Source: Kingdonia uniflora
Taxonomy: Eukaryota; Streptophyta; Magnoliopsida; Ranunculales; Circaeasteraceae
NCBI GenBank assembly: GCA_014058105.1
Contig: JACGCM010002885.1
Span: 868,001 to 932,000, forward strand
Reading direction: 5' to 3'
Length of the DNA stretch: 64,000 nt
The position numbers were made by a program, and so were the translations under genes. This document shows, piece after piece, positions 46,334-59,148 of this stretch. Under the pieces are notes generated by a model that did no database searches, was not told the origin of the DNA, and was given only the letters and a program-made list of their open reading frames with translations. Positions within the stretch are counted from its first letter, which is position 1. The number at the start of each line of letters is the position of its first letter.

Positions 46334-46707
46334 TGTGAATCTACGAACGCGGAAACTTAATTCGTATTCGATTAACACTAAGTTTAAACTAGATCTCAAA
46401 TAATGTTTAATAAGAGGAAAACTCAACTCTTTCCATAAACAAATCAACTCTACTAACTATTAAAGAACAAATAACCTAAACCTCTCCTTTTATAAAACAC
46501 AATGGGGATTAGAATTAGCAACTATAATTTTAATCTAAATAGAATTCTACTAAAATTGGGAAAAATTTATTTTTAATATTGTGTTGGTTAAACAAGCAAG
46601 TTCCTAAATCAACTTAACATCTCCAACAATGGAGAAACTTGAATCATAAGAGCATAAATATAAATAGTATGTTGACGGTGAGAACGACCATTAGAGAACA
46701 ATTAACA
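46334..46707 (-). repeat. LTR, left copy (3' LTR)
   Basis: Shares AGTTTAATAAGAGGAAAACT-like, TCTACTAAAATTGG and AACATCTCCAACAATGGAGA-like blocks with the right copy. Divergence is roughly one change per ten bases by eye, so the insertion is old. Confidence 0.82.
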
Positions 46708-47576
46708 TCAAATCCCCCCCCCCCCTCTGCGGAAGATTTTGACCACGAAATCGATAAGTTTTTGAAACATCATGGAACTCGAAACTTTCTGATATGGCAT
46801 ACACGTCTTCAAACTTCGAATTATACCGTGAAATTTACCATAAACCGAGTTCATACCCATGTATAGGGATACGATGTTGTCACCAACATCCATACATTCA
46901 TTAACGTCTAAATTTAAAAGCTAAAAAATTATTATGGTCCGCTCCCCGAAACTTGTTACAAAACTTTCCTAAAACGGATCAATAATATGTGAATCTGAGT
47001 GGAGCCTGTCCTGTAGAAGATTCAAGTCCTTTGTCGGGGGCCTCGTACTCGGGTGCTAGCTTGTTGACTACCGAAGTTGTCTCGGCGTGATAATTGTGCA
47101 TGTTGCTAGAGTTAGTTGGTGCTTAAGCATGTGGCACCACAACTGAGTTGTTAGTGAGAGGCATGATGGATCCTTTAGTATGGGTGCATCCCAACTTGTA
47201 TCTCCCTCACGACTATGACGGCACTCCTCATCTTCAATCAAGGGTTTCTTGCTCCCCAAACGACGCCGATCAACATCAGCCCCGCTCTTGCTTGCAAAAC
47301 CAACAACCTCTCCAACTGGAGTTTTTAACGGCTTGAATTATGGCCAAAACTTTGATCAGGAGAGTCCCCTGAACTTCGTTGGGTGCTCCAGTATTCGTCT
47401 CTATCGTTGCCACGGTCATATTTGTGATCCAAAACTCAACCAACATTGTCTCTATTGTTGGGTTTGTTGCAGACTTGATTGTTACCTTCAATGGGCTCGG
47501 GTCTGGTTGAGCCAGTTGGTCGGGCTGTTTACATCTTGGTTTATGTCCGGGACTGAGCTGGTTCCTAGGCTTGGGC

Positions 47577-48625
47577 TTAAAGAAGCAAGCATGAGGCACT
47601 TGGAGCCACGAAAGGCCAATCCAGTTGTGTGCCAAACATGTGATTCGTGCCTTTGGTCCTGCCTCTGCACGTGCCTCGTTTGCTCTGTGGCATGCCATTA
47701 GACATGCCTATTGGTGTGCTCTGTGTGCCAAACTCGTGCCCATCAAGCGTGACTTGTACGTGCTGTCGAGTCTCTTTTTCCCCATCACCCTTTGTGTTTG
47801 TCGCTGCAATTGTTGGTTCGCCATGCTGTATTTTGGCGACCAAACACCCAAAAAAGAACTCTCAGCGACTCCAATCGTTTTACTGATGAATCCGTTGTCC
47901 CCTAATTGAGTTTCTCTCGCAATTTTTCTTTCTTCCACGATGACTTCACCTGCAACTGTCGGCGATTTCACGGCTTCGATATAGAACACTTCTTCAATCT
48001 CAGAAGTGGGTCTGTCGCTGTCGAACAAGTTGTCATAACCTCATTCAATTGATTCATCATCCTATTCTTTCTACCAAAAACCTAGAAATTTCTCAATCGC
48101 AGAAGTAGGTTTGTCGTCGTTGCCGAACGAATCGTTACAGCCCCACTATCTTCAAACCTTCTGATCGGCACATCGATTGATTCAAATTGTGGAAACCAAT
48201 CATCATCTGGATTTATAATCTTAACGGGATATGCTTTACACTGACGAACATACTCTTCCTCGCTCATCATCGTAGGGCTGATGTTGATCAGTGTTACTTG
48301 GTGTTGTTGGGTCATCTCTCTTTGAGAACCCAGGGTTTGGTCGACGGTGGTTGTGGCCAGCCCTTTGGGCACGGCTTAGACTCCAATTTCCTTACCATTA
48401 CAAGCTTCAGTTTCGACACCTAGACTTGCAAACGGATTGTGAAGATCGTCGTTCCTTGCGGCGATGGTTCCCCTCAAGAGAAGGGTTTTCTAGTACGCCC
48501 AATGGAGGTGGTTGGGGGGATGGGAAAAAGGTTCTCTTTCCAAAAGCCTCGACAAGCTTATCCGATATACTCGCCACATCTTGAGCGAGTGTAGGTTTCT
48601 TCGTCGCGGGTCTTCCACGAGGCAT
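47577..48625 (-). pseudogene. Degenerate internal ORF of the LTR element
   Basis: Minus-strand frames after the primer site: MPRGRPATKKPTLAQDVASI (48625-48407), then SEEEYVRQCKAYPVKIINPD and SIDVPIRRFEDSGAVT (48372-48082), then basic and Pro-rich stretches to about 47577. This could be a remnant gag-like protein, but no zinc knuckle or other diagnostic motif is visible. The frame is broken. Confidence 0.4.
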
Positions 48626-48680
48626 CTTGGTTTTGAAATTTACTACACTGGGATCTTAACGCAGCTTTGGTACCAATTAA

Positions 48681-49020
48681 TGTTAATCAAGGAACGCGAA
48701 AGTTTACTTCGTATTCAATTAACACTACGTTTGAACTAGATTTCAAATAAAGTTTAATAAGAGGAAAACTCTAACTCTTTTCATAAACAAATCAACTCTG
48801 CTAACTACTGAATAACAAATAACCTAGACCTCCACTTTTATAGAATACAAGAAAGATTAGAATCTAAATGGAATTCTACTAAAATTGGAAAATTTTCATT
48901 TTTAACCATGCAAAACAAGTCTCTAAATCAACTTAGCATCTTAAGCAATGGAGATGCTTGAATCATAAGAGTATAAATAGTTTGTTTACGGTGAGAATGA
49001 CCATTAGAGGACAATTCACA
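48681..49020 (-). repeat. LTR, right copy (5' LTR)
   Basis: Direct repeat of 46334-46707. It would carry the promoter for minus-strand transcription. Confidence 0.82.
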
Positions 49021-49289
49021 TCATGTTTAGAGAGAAATGAATCTTAGGATTTTCAGAGCAAGACTTCTTCTGTTAAAACTGTTTTGTTCAACATCATTAA
49101 TGAAATCAGAATCAAACTATCCTATAGGATATTGAGCTTTGTGACAGTGTTAGAAAGAGGGATTTTATGTAAAACTGGAACCTCAATGCTATCTTGATTA
49201 TTAAAGAGCCCATCAGAGTTAGATGGGAACCTGCTGATACAAATGTAGATGTAGATGGGGATATATTAACTATAAATACTGATGGGTCC
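49021..49289 (+). pseudogene. Host LINE-type fragment, piece 3 (start of RNase H)
   Basis: After the LTR element the plus-strand frame resumes: SSVKTVLFNIINEIRIKLSY, then PIRVRWEPADTNVDVDGDIL and TINTDGS, the N-terminal catalytic Asp region of the LINE RNase H domain. The poly-A end of LINE copy C is inserted directly after NTDGS. Confidence 0.82.
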
Positions 49290-50159
49290 TTTTTTTTTTT
49301 AACGCAAAGCTGATATTTATTAACTAAACAAACCGCCCATGGTGGCGGCCAAGAATAAAGTTTACAAAAGTCTGAGCCTCAGAGGCCTCGGTACAAACAA
49401 AAGGGGGGGGGGGGGGGGGGGGGGGGGGAATTTGCACCCCTCGCAGCTAAGAAATGTACTTCAATATTACATGAACGGTGAACGAACTCAAAAATAAAAG
49501 TCTGAAATCTCGCTGCTAAAGCATACATGTCTGGCGCCCAAGTGAGCGCACCCTAGGAAAGGTCCTTTGAATGATCTCGAAAAGCTCGAACTAGGCGCTG
49601 GCAGTCTGTCAAAAGAATAATCCTATCAAGCCCCAGACTAAGCGCTGTTTCCATCCCCCTGATCACCGAGATGGCCTCTGCCTCTTCGGGGTCCGCTGCT
49701 CTCGTCGAAGAATTCCCTGCGCATACAATGGAATCCAAATGAGATTTAATAATAAAGCATGTACCCCCAATGATTTCAAATTTTTTCCAAGATGCGTCCA
49801 CATTGATTGTGTGCCAACCCTCTTTTGCTTGGATCGTAGCTGTCGGTTGAAGCTCCCGAATGGGCAGTGTGGGAGGCACAGTCCTAGGAATAAGGGTGGT
49901 GTAAAGAGTCGCTTTCTTAAGGCCGTTTGTGCCTCCCTTAATAGTGTAGCATCGCTGGATGATCTTACTCACAGAGTCTATGTAAACCCAGTTTCCGAAG
50001 TCAAGGGCGAGGTGCGATTTCCTCTAAATCTCTTGGGTGGCTTGGCATAAATAGAGTTTGTATCCCAATCGCTATATCCATGCCACAGGTTGAACTTTGT
50101 CGGGATGCCGTCTTGAATGGCTTTCCAGAGGAAGAGTTGGATTCTAAGCGCCATCTTCA

Positions 50160-52902
50160 TCTTCCAGATGGTCTCTCAAACGAAATCGTCGATGTTAGTG
50201 GGATTGCAGCCCAGATGCTCGCTATTATGCTCTCTAAGAGAGTAATAATGGACAGACTTAACTGTAAGAATGCCGTTATGCTCCTGCTTCCATCTGAGGA
50301 CATCCTTCCCCGGATAGCGACTGAGAGGGATGCAAGTGATGAGGTCCGCAATGTCTTTTTGGAACATGGTATGAATTAATGTCGTGTTCAAAGTTCTGCT
50401 ATTGTGGTTAATGAGGTCAGCTACTCTGGTAATGGGCCTAACTAGGGGAGCAGGTCCCGCCAGTCTCCCAAACCTGATGCTTGGGATCCAAGGTTCGAGC
50501 CATGGGTCCACACTTTCCCAGTTTCCAATGTGCCAGCACAGGTCGGGCCAAATACGGTTTTGCGCTTTCAAAATTCCTTTCCAAATCCATGAGTCCTAGC
50601 ATAGGCGGGACTTTCGGGGTATACTTAGCGATCAAGTTTTGGGCCCAAGGTTTTTCTGGTCTTTAATGATTCTCCAGAAAAGTTTAGCCAGCATGGCTTG
50701 GTTATGATGGGTGACTTTGCGGATTCCAAGTCCTCCGAATTTAGGCTGTTGGCAAATGCTGTTCAATTTAATAAGTTGGTTCTTAGTCCTGCCATTGCTA
50801 TTTGAGCCCCATAGGAATCTGGCATTCAGGGAGTCAAGCTTTTAGCAAATCTTCTGGGGGAAGGGGAAAACGGCCATCTGAAAAGATGGAATTGCCGAGT
50901 TAACAACTTTGATGAGAGTGAGTCATCCAGCTTGGGAGAGATTTTTGGCTTTCCATCCTTCAATTTTGCTAGAGACTCTGGAAATGATGTCTTGGAAGTT
51001 GAGACTTTTGGAGCGGTCAAGGTAAGGGGGGCGCCAAGGTACTTTCTCCTGAACTATCCTTCTTGATGTATAAGATATTTTGGATCAGCCTATGGTGCCG
51101 GTGATGGCAATTTTTGCTGAAGAGAATACACGATTTAGCAAAATTTACCTCTTGACCTGAAATTTGAGTAAAGGTACTAAGAGCGTCCTTGAGGGCGCCT
51201 GCCTCATCGAGGGTGGCCTTACAAAAAATGAAGTTGTCGTCCGCGAATAGGAGGTGGGAGATTGGGGTACTACCTCTGACAGTCTTAATGCCATGCAGCT
51301 TTCCTTGTTGTTCCTTCTGGAGGATGATGCGCGAGAGGACCTCCGAGAAAATGAGGAAGATGGAGGGTGAAAGGGGGTCTCCTTGTCTGAGCCCCCTCCC
51401 TGGTTTGAGCATTCCGTAAGGAGTGCCGTTTAAGTTAAAACTGAGCGCCGTGGTGGATATGCACTGCTGAATCCAGCCACACCACTTGTTATTGAAACCC
51501 AGCGCTTTAAGAGTGTCGTTGAGAAAGTGCCACTAAACTCTGTCAAAAGCTTTACTCAGATCGAGCTTGACTGCCATGCAGCTGAAGGCGCCTTTCTTCT
51601 TTCTTAGATTTGCCAAAACCTCCTGGGCCATAATGATATTATCAAAAATTTGCTTTCCAGGGATAAAAGCGTTCTGCGCGGGGGAGATAATCTTGTTGAG
51701 GAGGGGGTGAAGTCTAGACGCGAGGATTTTGCGATAATCTTGATTTTGACGTTACAGAGGCTGATAGGGCGAAAATGATCCGGGGTCTCTGGGATATTTT
51801 TTTTAGGGAAGAGAGTGATATTTGTTTGGTTGAATTCCTGAAGGAGGTTACCCGTTTGAAAGAAGGCATGGGTCGCGTTGTAAAGATCTTGTTTGACGGT
51901 GTCCCAAAACTTTTGGTAAAACAGTGAGGTGAACCCATCAGGTCCCGGAGCTTTATGATGGTTCATGTTAAACAAAGCTTCTCTGATCTCTTCCATGCAG
52001 GGGTCTCTGGTAAGGGTAATGTTCTCATCGTCCGTAATCACTTTTTCCATGATACCAAGATCTTGGACCTTCTGGGAAGGGTTGGAGGAAGTGAAAAAGT
52101 CTCTATAGAAATCAACAAAAATATCACCAATGTCTTTCCTGTCTTTCCCCCAGGTGCCGTCCTTCTTACGGATTTGCTTGATATCGTTGAATCTCCTCCG
52201 ACAGATGGTAGAAGTATGGAAAAATTTCGTGTTCCTATCGGCTTCCTTAAGCCAGAGCTCGCGTGACTTATCTCTTCAGGTAGCTTCCTCTTGTTCAAGA
52301 ATACGGTTAAGTTAGGCTTGCATCTCTTGCTCTTGCCTGGTGTTGTCATCAGAAGGGATCTTCTTCTGTCATTATCCAATCTGAGCCCTGAGGCTCTGAA
52401 TATTATTCTGGACGCAGTTGACTTCCCTCTTGTTCCAAGCAATGAGTTCCTTCTTTGTGTGCCTGAACTTTTTACACAGGCGAAGCTGGCGAGATCCAGT
52501 CTGCCCTTCGTTCTAGGTTTTTTTGATAATCTCGAGGCAATTTTCATGCTTTAGCCAAGCTAATTGGAAATGGAATTGCTTCGGGAGCGAGTGACTGGTC
52601 GGTTCCGTATTCAGGATGACGGGCCCGTGATCCGATCCGATGATGGGTAGGTTATGAATGGTGGCATCTGAAAAGGTGGTTCGCCAAGGGATAAAGACTA
52701 TTGCTCTGTCCAACCTCTGCTTTACCAGCTTGGCGCCTCTCCTCTTGTTTGACCAAGTGAATGGAACTCCAGAAGAACCCAAGTCCATCATGGAGGCCTT
52801 GAAAATGAACTCCCCCAGAGGGTTAGGGGTAGTGCCGTCGAAGGCAATTTTATCAAATTTTTTCTCTTTGCAGGTGATACTATTTAGGTCTCCGATAATC
52901 AT
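50160..52902 (-). pseudogene. LINE C: ORF2 (truncated EN and RT)
   Basis: EN from about 53120 lacks the N-terminal block and begins around the TYGPPDAQHRF region. The 129-codon piece at 52902-52513 includes VPFTWSNKRRGAKLVKQRLD and SDHGPVIL. RT pieces: MNHHKAPGPDGFTSLFYQKF (about 51960), LKPGRGLRQGDPLSPSIFLI (51412) and FADDN. Frame changes occur near 51500, 51720 and 52060, with TGA/TAG codons between. Confidence 0.85.
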
Positions 52903-53169
52903 CCAAGGTATCTTAACCGATCTGGCTAAGTCATTTATGGAGACCCAATAAGTGAAGCGGTGTTGCGCGTCAGGCGGGCCGTAGGTGAACGAACAGAGCC
53001 AAGGGGTCGGATCAGCACTAGGCGATTGGTTGGGCGCGTGCGATTGAATGAGCGCGTCGATACCATTAAGGGAGAAGGTGAGGATAGTCAGATCGATGGT
53101 ATTATTCCAGGCCAGGTGTCGGGCACAATCATTGATAACTAAGGGCCGGTGTCGGGCCCGCTTTCGTTG

Positions 53170-55250
53170 TTTGGATAATTTGGGTTATTTTTTGGTGCCT
53201 CGCTGCATCACGCCTTAGGGGCGTCTGATTTACTGCCAAGTATATGGAATGGGGTCATTTTTATAATCGCTCGAAAGGTTCTCTGGCAAGGGTGGGAAAT
53301 TAAGTTACGTGCCGCAGAGATGAACGTGTTTCTAAGTTGGGAAAGTCTACTATCGTGGTGGGCGGCCTTCCGCTTGCAAGATTGCGATTGTCCAATTCTA
53401 TGCACATGATTCATTTTGCCCCATTTATCCCTGATCCAATTACGGAGGTCATTTGGGGATAGACGGCATTGACGTGGTGCAGTGTGTGCTTAGCAACATG
53501 TTGGTCTGTGTTGAGGATATTCGGACCGCAATGCAAGTAAAGTTTTATCCTGTGGGACTCTATGTAAATCATGGGGCGTTGTGCTTTTTTATGTTTAAAT
53601 CTCCATTTATTAAACAGTGGTTTAACATGCATCATAAACAAAGGCCTATCAAATAAGCAGGAAGGGTGTATAGCATAAGGAAATGAAACATCGTAGGTGT
53701 GTGTAGATCGTGTGCAAATACGTACTTTAGCGGGTCCAGCGCACTCCCCGTAGCAATCCCCGGACTCCTCGCTATCTCGGCTACGCTTTAGAACTCCCTT
53801 ACCTTTTGAACTTGTGCTTGTAGTATCGCGGCTATACTCGGTTCCGAAAAAATCTGCCGTGACCGGCGTGCCCCATCCCGTGCTATCTCCTCCGTGGCGT
53901 ATCCATTGCCCCACGATTCTTGTTCTTCCTACGAGGAAGATGACGGCAGCGCTGTGGCCATCAGAGTGAGTAGCTGCCGAGGCCTAACGAGAGAGTTGAT
54001 TTGGGAGAGGTAACCCCGCTTGGGAGATGCCGGCCTTATTAGCCACGGCCTTGGAGGAAGATTGTGAAGGCCCGGCCTTATGACCTAGCTGTGAGATCAA
54101 TGTAAACCTGGATGGGCTTCCTTTTGGGCTGCCTTGGATGAAAGATTTGTCTGGGCGTCTTGTACATGGGTTTAAAGAAACATTTGAGATCCAAGTCCAG
54201 CTCACATCCGTTGCAGAGAGGTATGGTCCACCTCTTTAGAATAAACTTTCCTGTCTGACAATTTGTCCAACGGATCTCTCTCGAAAAAAAAAATTAAGTT
54301 GTGATATGAGGTGATTTGATTGACTTGTTGCAGCTCATTAATGCGGAAACCTGCCGATACCTCCTCGAAACCCGTGAGTGATTGAGGAACCTTCTCTTCA
54401 GAATTTTGGGGTTTCCCACTCTGCATGCCGTCAACTCGCTGCTGTGTCGCTGCATGTACTGCTTCCGGCGTGTGGATTTGAATTCTGTTGGGTTTGGGTG
54501 GTTCGTACCGGCACAGCGCCTGGTACTGACGTCGGGGAGGAGGTTTTCCGACCTGAACAGCGTCAAGATTTGGATGGAATCCCGGGAGGTTTGCCGTAGT
54601 CCCATGTTGCTGGGTTTTCTAGTTACTAAGTCGGGCAATAGCTTGTCTAATAATTTGTCCTACTCCTTCTTCGCTGTTTTCATTCGGCCGCTTTCCTATC
54701 ATTTGAAAATGGGAACCTTCATCCGGAGGGTGGTTTTGTGTCTGCTTGCAAATTGTTTCTGTTTTCCCGGTTCTCACTCGCACTATGTTGCTGCCAATTT
54801 GGTTTATGATAGCTCTCACGCCTTGGTGGGTTAACTTGAAGCTGGGTTGTCCCGTATTCCCCAGGTCGGTGTATTGGTATCGACATCACAAGCGGCGTGT
54901 CCGTGAAGAGGTTCACCTGTAAACGGACGAAACTTGCTTTGTACGGTTTCGTCATGTTCGTTCCGTAATCGTCCTTGACGAATTCTCCCACTTTGTTTCC
55001 TATCAACCTAAAAGTAGTCTTGTCTAATAAGCAATATGGGAGACCATAAATTTGCACCCAACAGTGATATATGGGGAAACTTAGTTCAGATTGGTGTAGC
55101 ATCGGATCGAACTGCTGCATATGGGTGGAGAACCCAAACACATTTACCGGCGGTGTCGTCAAAATTGTGTGTAAGTCCTCCTGTGTTTTGAAACGTGCCG
55201 TGAAGACCTTTGTTTCCTTCCCATAAGAGATCGTTGGGGGAAATATTTTT
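53170..55250 (-). pseudogene. LINE C: ORF1, C-terminal and middle part
   Basis: From the insertion junction: PTISYGKETKVFTARFKTQED, YHCWVQIYGLPYCLLDKTTF and RLIGNKVGEFVKDDYGTNMT, then Ser/Pro-rich sequence. The first codons after the junction continue the N-terminal part found at 60958-61205. Confidence 0.82.
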
Positions 55251-55573
55251 GACCTCTCCTGAGCCATCAAATGGTTTGTCTCTCACCCTTATCAAAAAGC
55301 TATGTGGCAAGTGAGAGGAGAGAGAGAGAAAAAAAGAGAAATAAGAGAGTTAACGGTGACATGCATCTTGATGTTAATTGACGAGAGAGAAAAATCGCCA
55401 AATGAAGTTGGCTTTTTCTCTTCCCTCCAAAACTATACCTCTTCAAGCAACTCCATAACTTTTGTGATCGATAAGATTTTGGTAAGCTTTTTATCTCCTC
55501 CAATGTTAATTTTTTTATTTGATTATACAAACCCTTGCCTTATTAAAAATTTAAATTTGATTAATTTTTAAGG

Positions 55574-56934
55574 ATGGATTCGTCAGAGAACCCAATTCAT
55601 AGTAGTGAGAATGTACGAAATTTATCGATAATTGGGATGGAATTTCAATCAGAGGAGAAAGCCTACGATTTTTATAACTTTTACGCGAGATCGATTGGTT
55701 TTAGTATACGTAGAGGATCTTCTAGCGTGCGAACAAATAAAGTAGTTAGAAGGAGGGTTTTATGTTGTTCAAAGCAGAGCCAATATCAAAAACATTCAAG
55801 GAGAACCCCTGAGAAGAAACGCTTGGATACTAGAACCAATTGTGAAGCGAAAGTTGTAATTAAGTTGTTTGGAAACGTTTACCGTTTAGTATAATTTAAA
55901 AAAGACCATAACCATGAACTTGTACCTCCGTCTCAAGTTCATCACCTTCGGTCACTACGAAAAGTAGACAACAAGCAGAAAGTATGAATGAAAAATATGT
56001 ATGATTCGTGAATTGGATCAACGAATATGTTTGATCTAATGAGTACGGAAATAGAAGGACCTCAAAATAATGTTTGATCTAATGTAAATGTCTAATAATA
56101 GCTTTACTTGTAGGTATGACAACTACTCAACGCAGTGAAGGTATGAACAGATTTTTAAAGAAGTACTTTAAAAGAACATTGTCGCTACGAGAATTTGTTA
56201 CTCAATATGATAGAGTACTGACAAGTCGACGTGAAAAGGAAAAACGGTAGGATTTTATTTCCCATCAAACAAAGGCTAATCTAAAGACGTCTTGGCAAGC
56301 AGAAGCTCGAGCATCCGAAATATACACAACTAAAATATTTTTGAAGTTCCAGGATGAGTATGTGCATATATTGGACATGTTTATTGATAGTATTGGGCAA
56401 GATGGGATGTTGTGCGAATATCGAGTTTCTTCTTTTGCTAGCAGATCACGTACCGTCACATTTGATACAACAGAAAACATAGTAAAATGCAGCTGCAAAA
56501 AATATGAATTCTTGGGAATTCTTTGTGCCCATGCACTGAAGGTAATTCATAGTATGCGTTTGTCTGATCTCCCATCCTCTTATTACATGAAGAGGTGGAC
56601 AAATGATGCAAGACTAGGTACTTTAGTCGATAACAATGGGGAACCAGTACATGTGGAATGTTACCCATCCTTGAGTTTACGAAGTAGCGAGCTAACGCAC
56701 ATGGCGTTAAAAATAGCCAGAAAAGGTGTTTCCTCTGCAAAGTATATGGAATTTACTAAAGGATGTTTAGCTCGGGTGCAAGAGGAGGTGGATGACTTTT
56801 TAAAAGCCAACCCAGAAGAAGTGATAGATCTCGAAGGTGATGAAAATTTATCAACTACTAAGGTAGGTGAAGTTACAAATCAAGACTTACCAGGTGCAAA
56901 TATCATGTTGCGTGACGAGCCGCGCAAGAAGTGA
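55574..56934 (+). pseudogene. FAR1-related gene lacking the transposase core
   Basis: The ATG at 55574 starts MDSSENPIHSSENVRNLSII. A FAR1 DNA-binding domain follows (GMEFQSEEKAYDFYNFYARS, KRLDTRTNCEAKVVIKL) and, after TAA at 55892-55894, KDHNHELVPPSQVHHLRS. The sequence then jumps to the region just before the SWIM finger (TTTQRSEGMNRFLKKYFKRT, about 56117), then the SWIM finger CSCKKYEFLGILCAHALKVI and a C-terminus ending TGA near 56934. The DDE catalytic middle, normally about 300 residues, is missing. Further stops lie near 55980-56100 and at 56248. It is a deletion derivative that could at most bind DNA. Confidence 0.85.
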
Positions 56935-57079
56935 AATGGTAAAGCTGGTCGAATTAAGGGTGCATTAGAAAAAAGGAAGGGGAAAAAAAGGACTTGCCCA
57001 ATGCAAAATGGTAAGTTCCTACAAACTATCTTCTAAAATATTTTACTCTTGTTTATTAACTTTTTAAGGTTTGTTTATC

Positions 57080-59136
57080 TCATGATAAGGTAATCCGGGA
57101 GGAAGCAATCAAGAATCTATTAGAGCAACCACAAGTGCTACAAAAAGGAGTTAAAAATCCAAAGTGACTACTAGTTTGTATACCCATGTAGATGCCAATG
57201 CGACGTTGGGGACCCATTTTTTTGCACTGCAGAGGTGTGATTGGCACCTGCACGACACATCCAAAGGTGCACAATTGGGAAACATTGGGCTCTAGCTCAG
57301 TGACTAGTTGCTTTGGGTAAAGCTGATGATTCATACTCGGACGAACCCTAATCAGTGCTCTGGCATACAAGATTACATGACCCCAACAGTGGCTGGGATC
57401 GTAATAATAGTGGCCTAGCGATTATCTACAATCGCTTGATTAGATTCTCTATCATATCATTTTGGGTATGAACATGGGGTACCAGAGGTTCCCCATTTAT
57501 CCTATTAACGATACAATAATCATCGAATGCGCGGGAGGCAAATTCATCTGCGCTGTCAAGTATCGACTTGATCGGGGTATTCTGGGAAATGAGCCCGTAA
57601 CCGAATAATTTGTGCAAGAAGTCTTGAAATGTCATGTTTCTAGTTGACAATAGGCAAACATGTGACCATTGCAAAGATGCGTCAATTATTACCATAAAGT
57701 ACATAAATGGGCCACTATGTGGATAGATAAGTCCATATATATCTCCATGGATGTGTTAAAGAAAGGGTGAAGACTCTTACTCCACCTTGGTCATGCAAGG
57801 TGGGATAATCAACTTACCCTGAGAACAGGTATTATAAGGACCATCACGTAGTACGCGGATCTTTTCTCCTTTCAAAGAATGTTCGGAGTTACAGTCCATA
57901 ATCTTCCTCATCGTCCGAGAACCTGAATGTCCTAGACGATTGTGTCATAGTTTGAATGTTTTCTCTTGTAAAGGAGAAAAATTTGTTATAGCGTAGGCCT
58001 TAACATATCTAATGCCTGTGGAATATAACCCTGAAGGTTCCAATACGTTTTTCTAACCTAGAGGGTGGTTGAAATGATACACAAAACCTGGTTTTGTCAT
58101 TCTCCCCTAGTTTCTACTTGATATCCATTGTCCCGAAAGTGAAGTAGATTCCTGGTGGCATTGCTCGCGTATAAAGCGGACTGGATACTGAGTGTCGTAC
58201 CGTTGGGTAGTAATAGCATAACACTGCCAATGCCTTCTCTCATGCAGGTCGAGTCAGTGATAGTCATGACATTGTCGATACACGAGGTCAGAGATGAGAA
58301 ATATTTTATATCTTGTATGAGAGAGTGCGTGGTACCGCTGTCTACTAGACAGTTATCGCTTCTCGCCTGATTATTAAAAAATGTTCGATGAACAGTGTAT
58401 ATAACAGATTGACGTCAGCAGACTTAGTTCGCTAATGTCACGGTGATCAAACCCTAGGGTGACGCAAGCTTAGTCAGCAGACCCTTCCGCTGACATCGTT
58501 AGATCAGTCGCCGATGTCTTCTCTTTTTTTTGGCATGATTTTTGGCCATTTTCACAGTCAGTTTCCCGGCGAAGCAGGCACGTCCACAGCGAACATGATA
58601 TACTCATGCGATCGTGGGAATGCAGGCTATGCAACAAAAATACTATCGTAGTCTAATGTTGTCAAAAAAATATCCTAAAATACCGTTGGAAATAGTCTTT
58701 GGAAAGGGTAAAAATTAGGTAAAAGTGGGAAAAAACGCCTAAAAACCTCGTTTTGTTCACCAAATTAAACCTAATACATATATATTTACACATTTAAGAT
58801 ATCAATCATATTCAAAATGACAAATAATGAAGATTCGTCGAAATCGTACCTCTCGGCAACGTAAAAAATTAATCCTAATAAGAGAGAAAGAGGTCCAGTA
58901 AACTGGTCAAATAGCTCATTGAGTCGTACTGATAACGTGTTGAGAGCAAAAACAATCTTTTAGTCTATCTAAACATGCACACAATCACACAATATATATA
59001 GAGAGAAGGGAAATTTTCATTAGTGAACTTGTAAAAGGTTACAGATACATAGCCCTAATGGGAATATATATAGAAGCCTCTAAAAACTCTCTACTTGGTT
59101 TAGGAGTGGTCACCCCAAACCAGTTCTAGTGGGACA
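57080..59136 (-). mobile_element. Ty1/copia retrotransposon, truncated
   Basis: Minus-strand remains in copia order. Right to left: an LTR (58938-59136), a primer-binding-like sequence at about 58926-58940, protease-like sequence near 58370-58150 (DSGTTHSLIQDIKYF in broken frame), a gag-pre-integrase H/C zinc region near 57950-57790 (LGHSGSRTMRKIMD), integrase (57704-57426: MYFMVIIDASLQWSHVCLLS, HVHTQNDMIENLIKRL) and an integrase end at 57370-57080. Reverse transcriptase and RNase H are absent. Gag is mostly deleted. It lies inside the MULE-2 region. Confidence 0.8.
58938..59136 (-). repeat. Copia LTR, 199 bp
   Basis: Begins TGTTGAGAGC and ends GTGGGACA on the plus strand, that is TGT...ACA ends. 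The preceding CTGATAACGTG resembles a mutated initiator-Met primer site in reverse. The partner LTR was not found. Its outer end lies three bases before the TSD of the neighbouring MITE. Confidence 0.6.
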
Positions 59137-59148
59137 ATATTATCATTT

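Larger units (their letters stand above)
46334..49020 (-). mobile_element. Non-autonomous LTR retrotransposon, 2.7 kb
   Basis: Flanked by direct repeats of 374 bp (46334-46707) and 340 bp (48681-49020) that begin TG and end ACA on the plus strand. The minus strand next to the right LTR reads TTGGTACCAAAGC, close to an initiator-Met primer-binding site. A G-rich run (C12 at 46714-46725 on plus) next to the left LTR is a likely polypurine tract. No reverse transcriptase, integrase or protease is visible. A clean 5-bp TSD was not found. It inserted between pieces 2 and 3 of the plus-strand LINE-like frame. Confidence 0.8.

Noticed and set aside
48291..48739. Plus-strand frames in the LTR element
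   Set aside because: They run opposite the minus-strand gag-like frame, and the primer-binding site and tract place the element on the minus strand.
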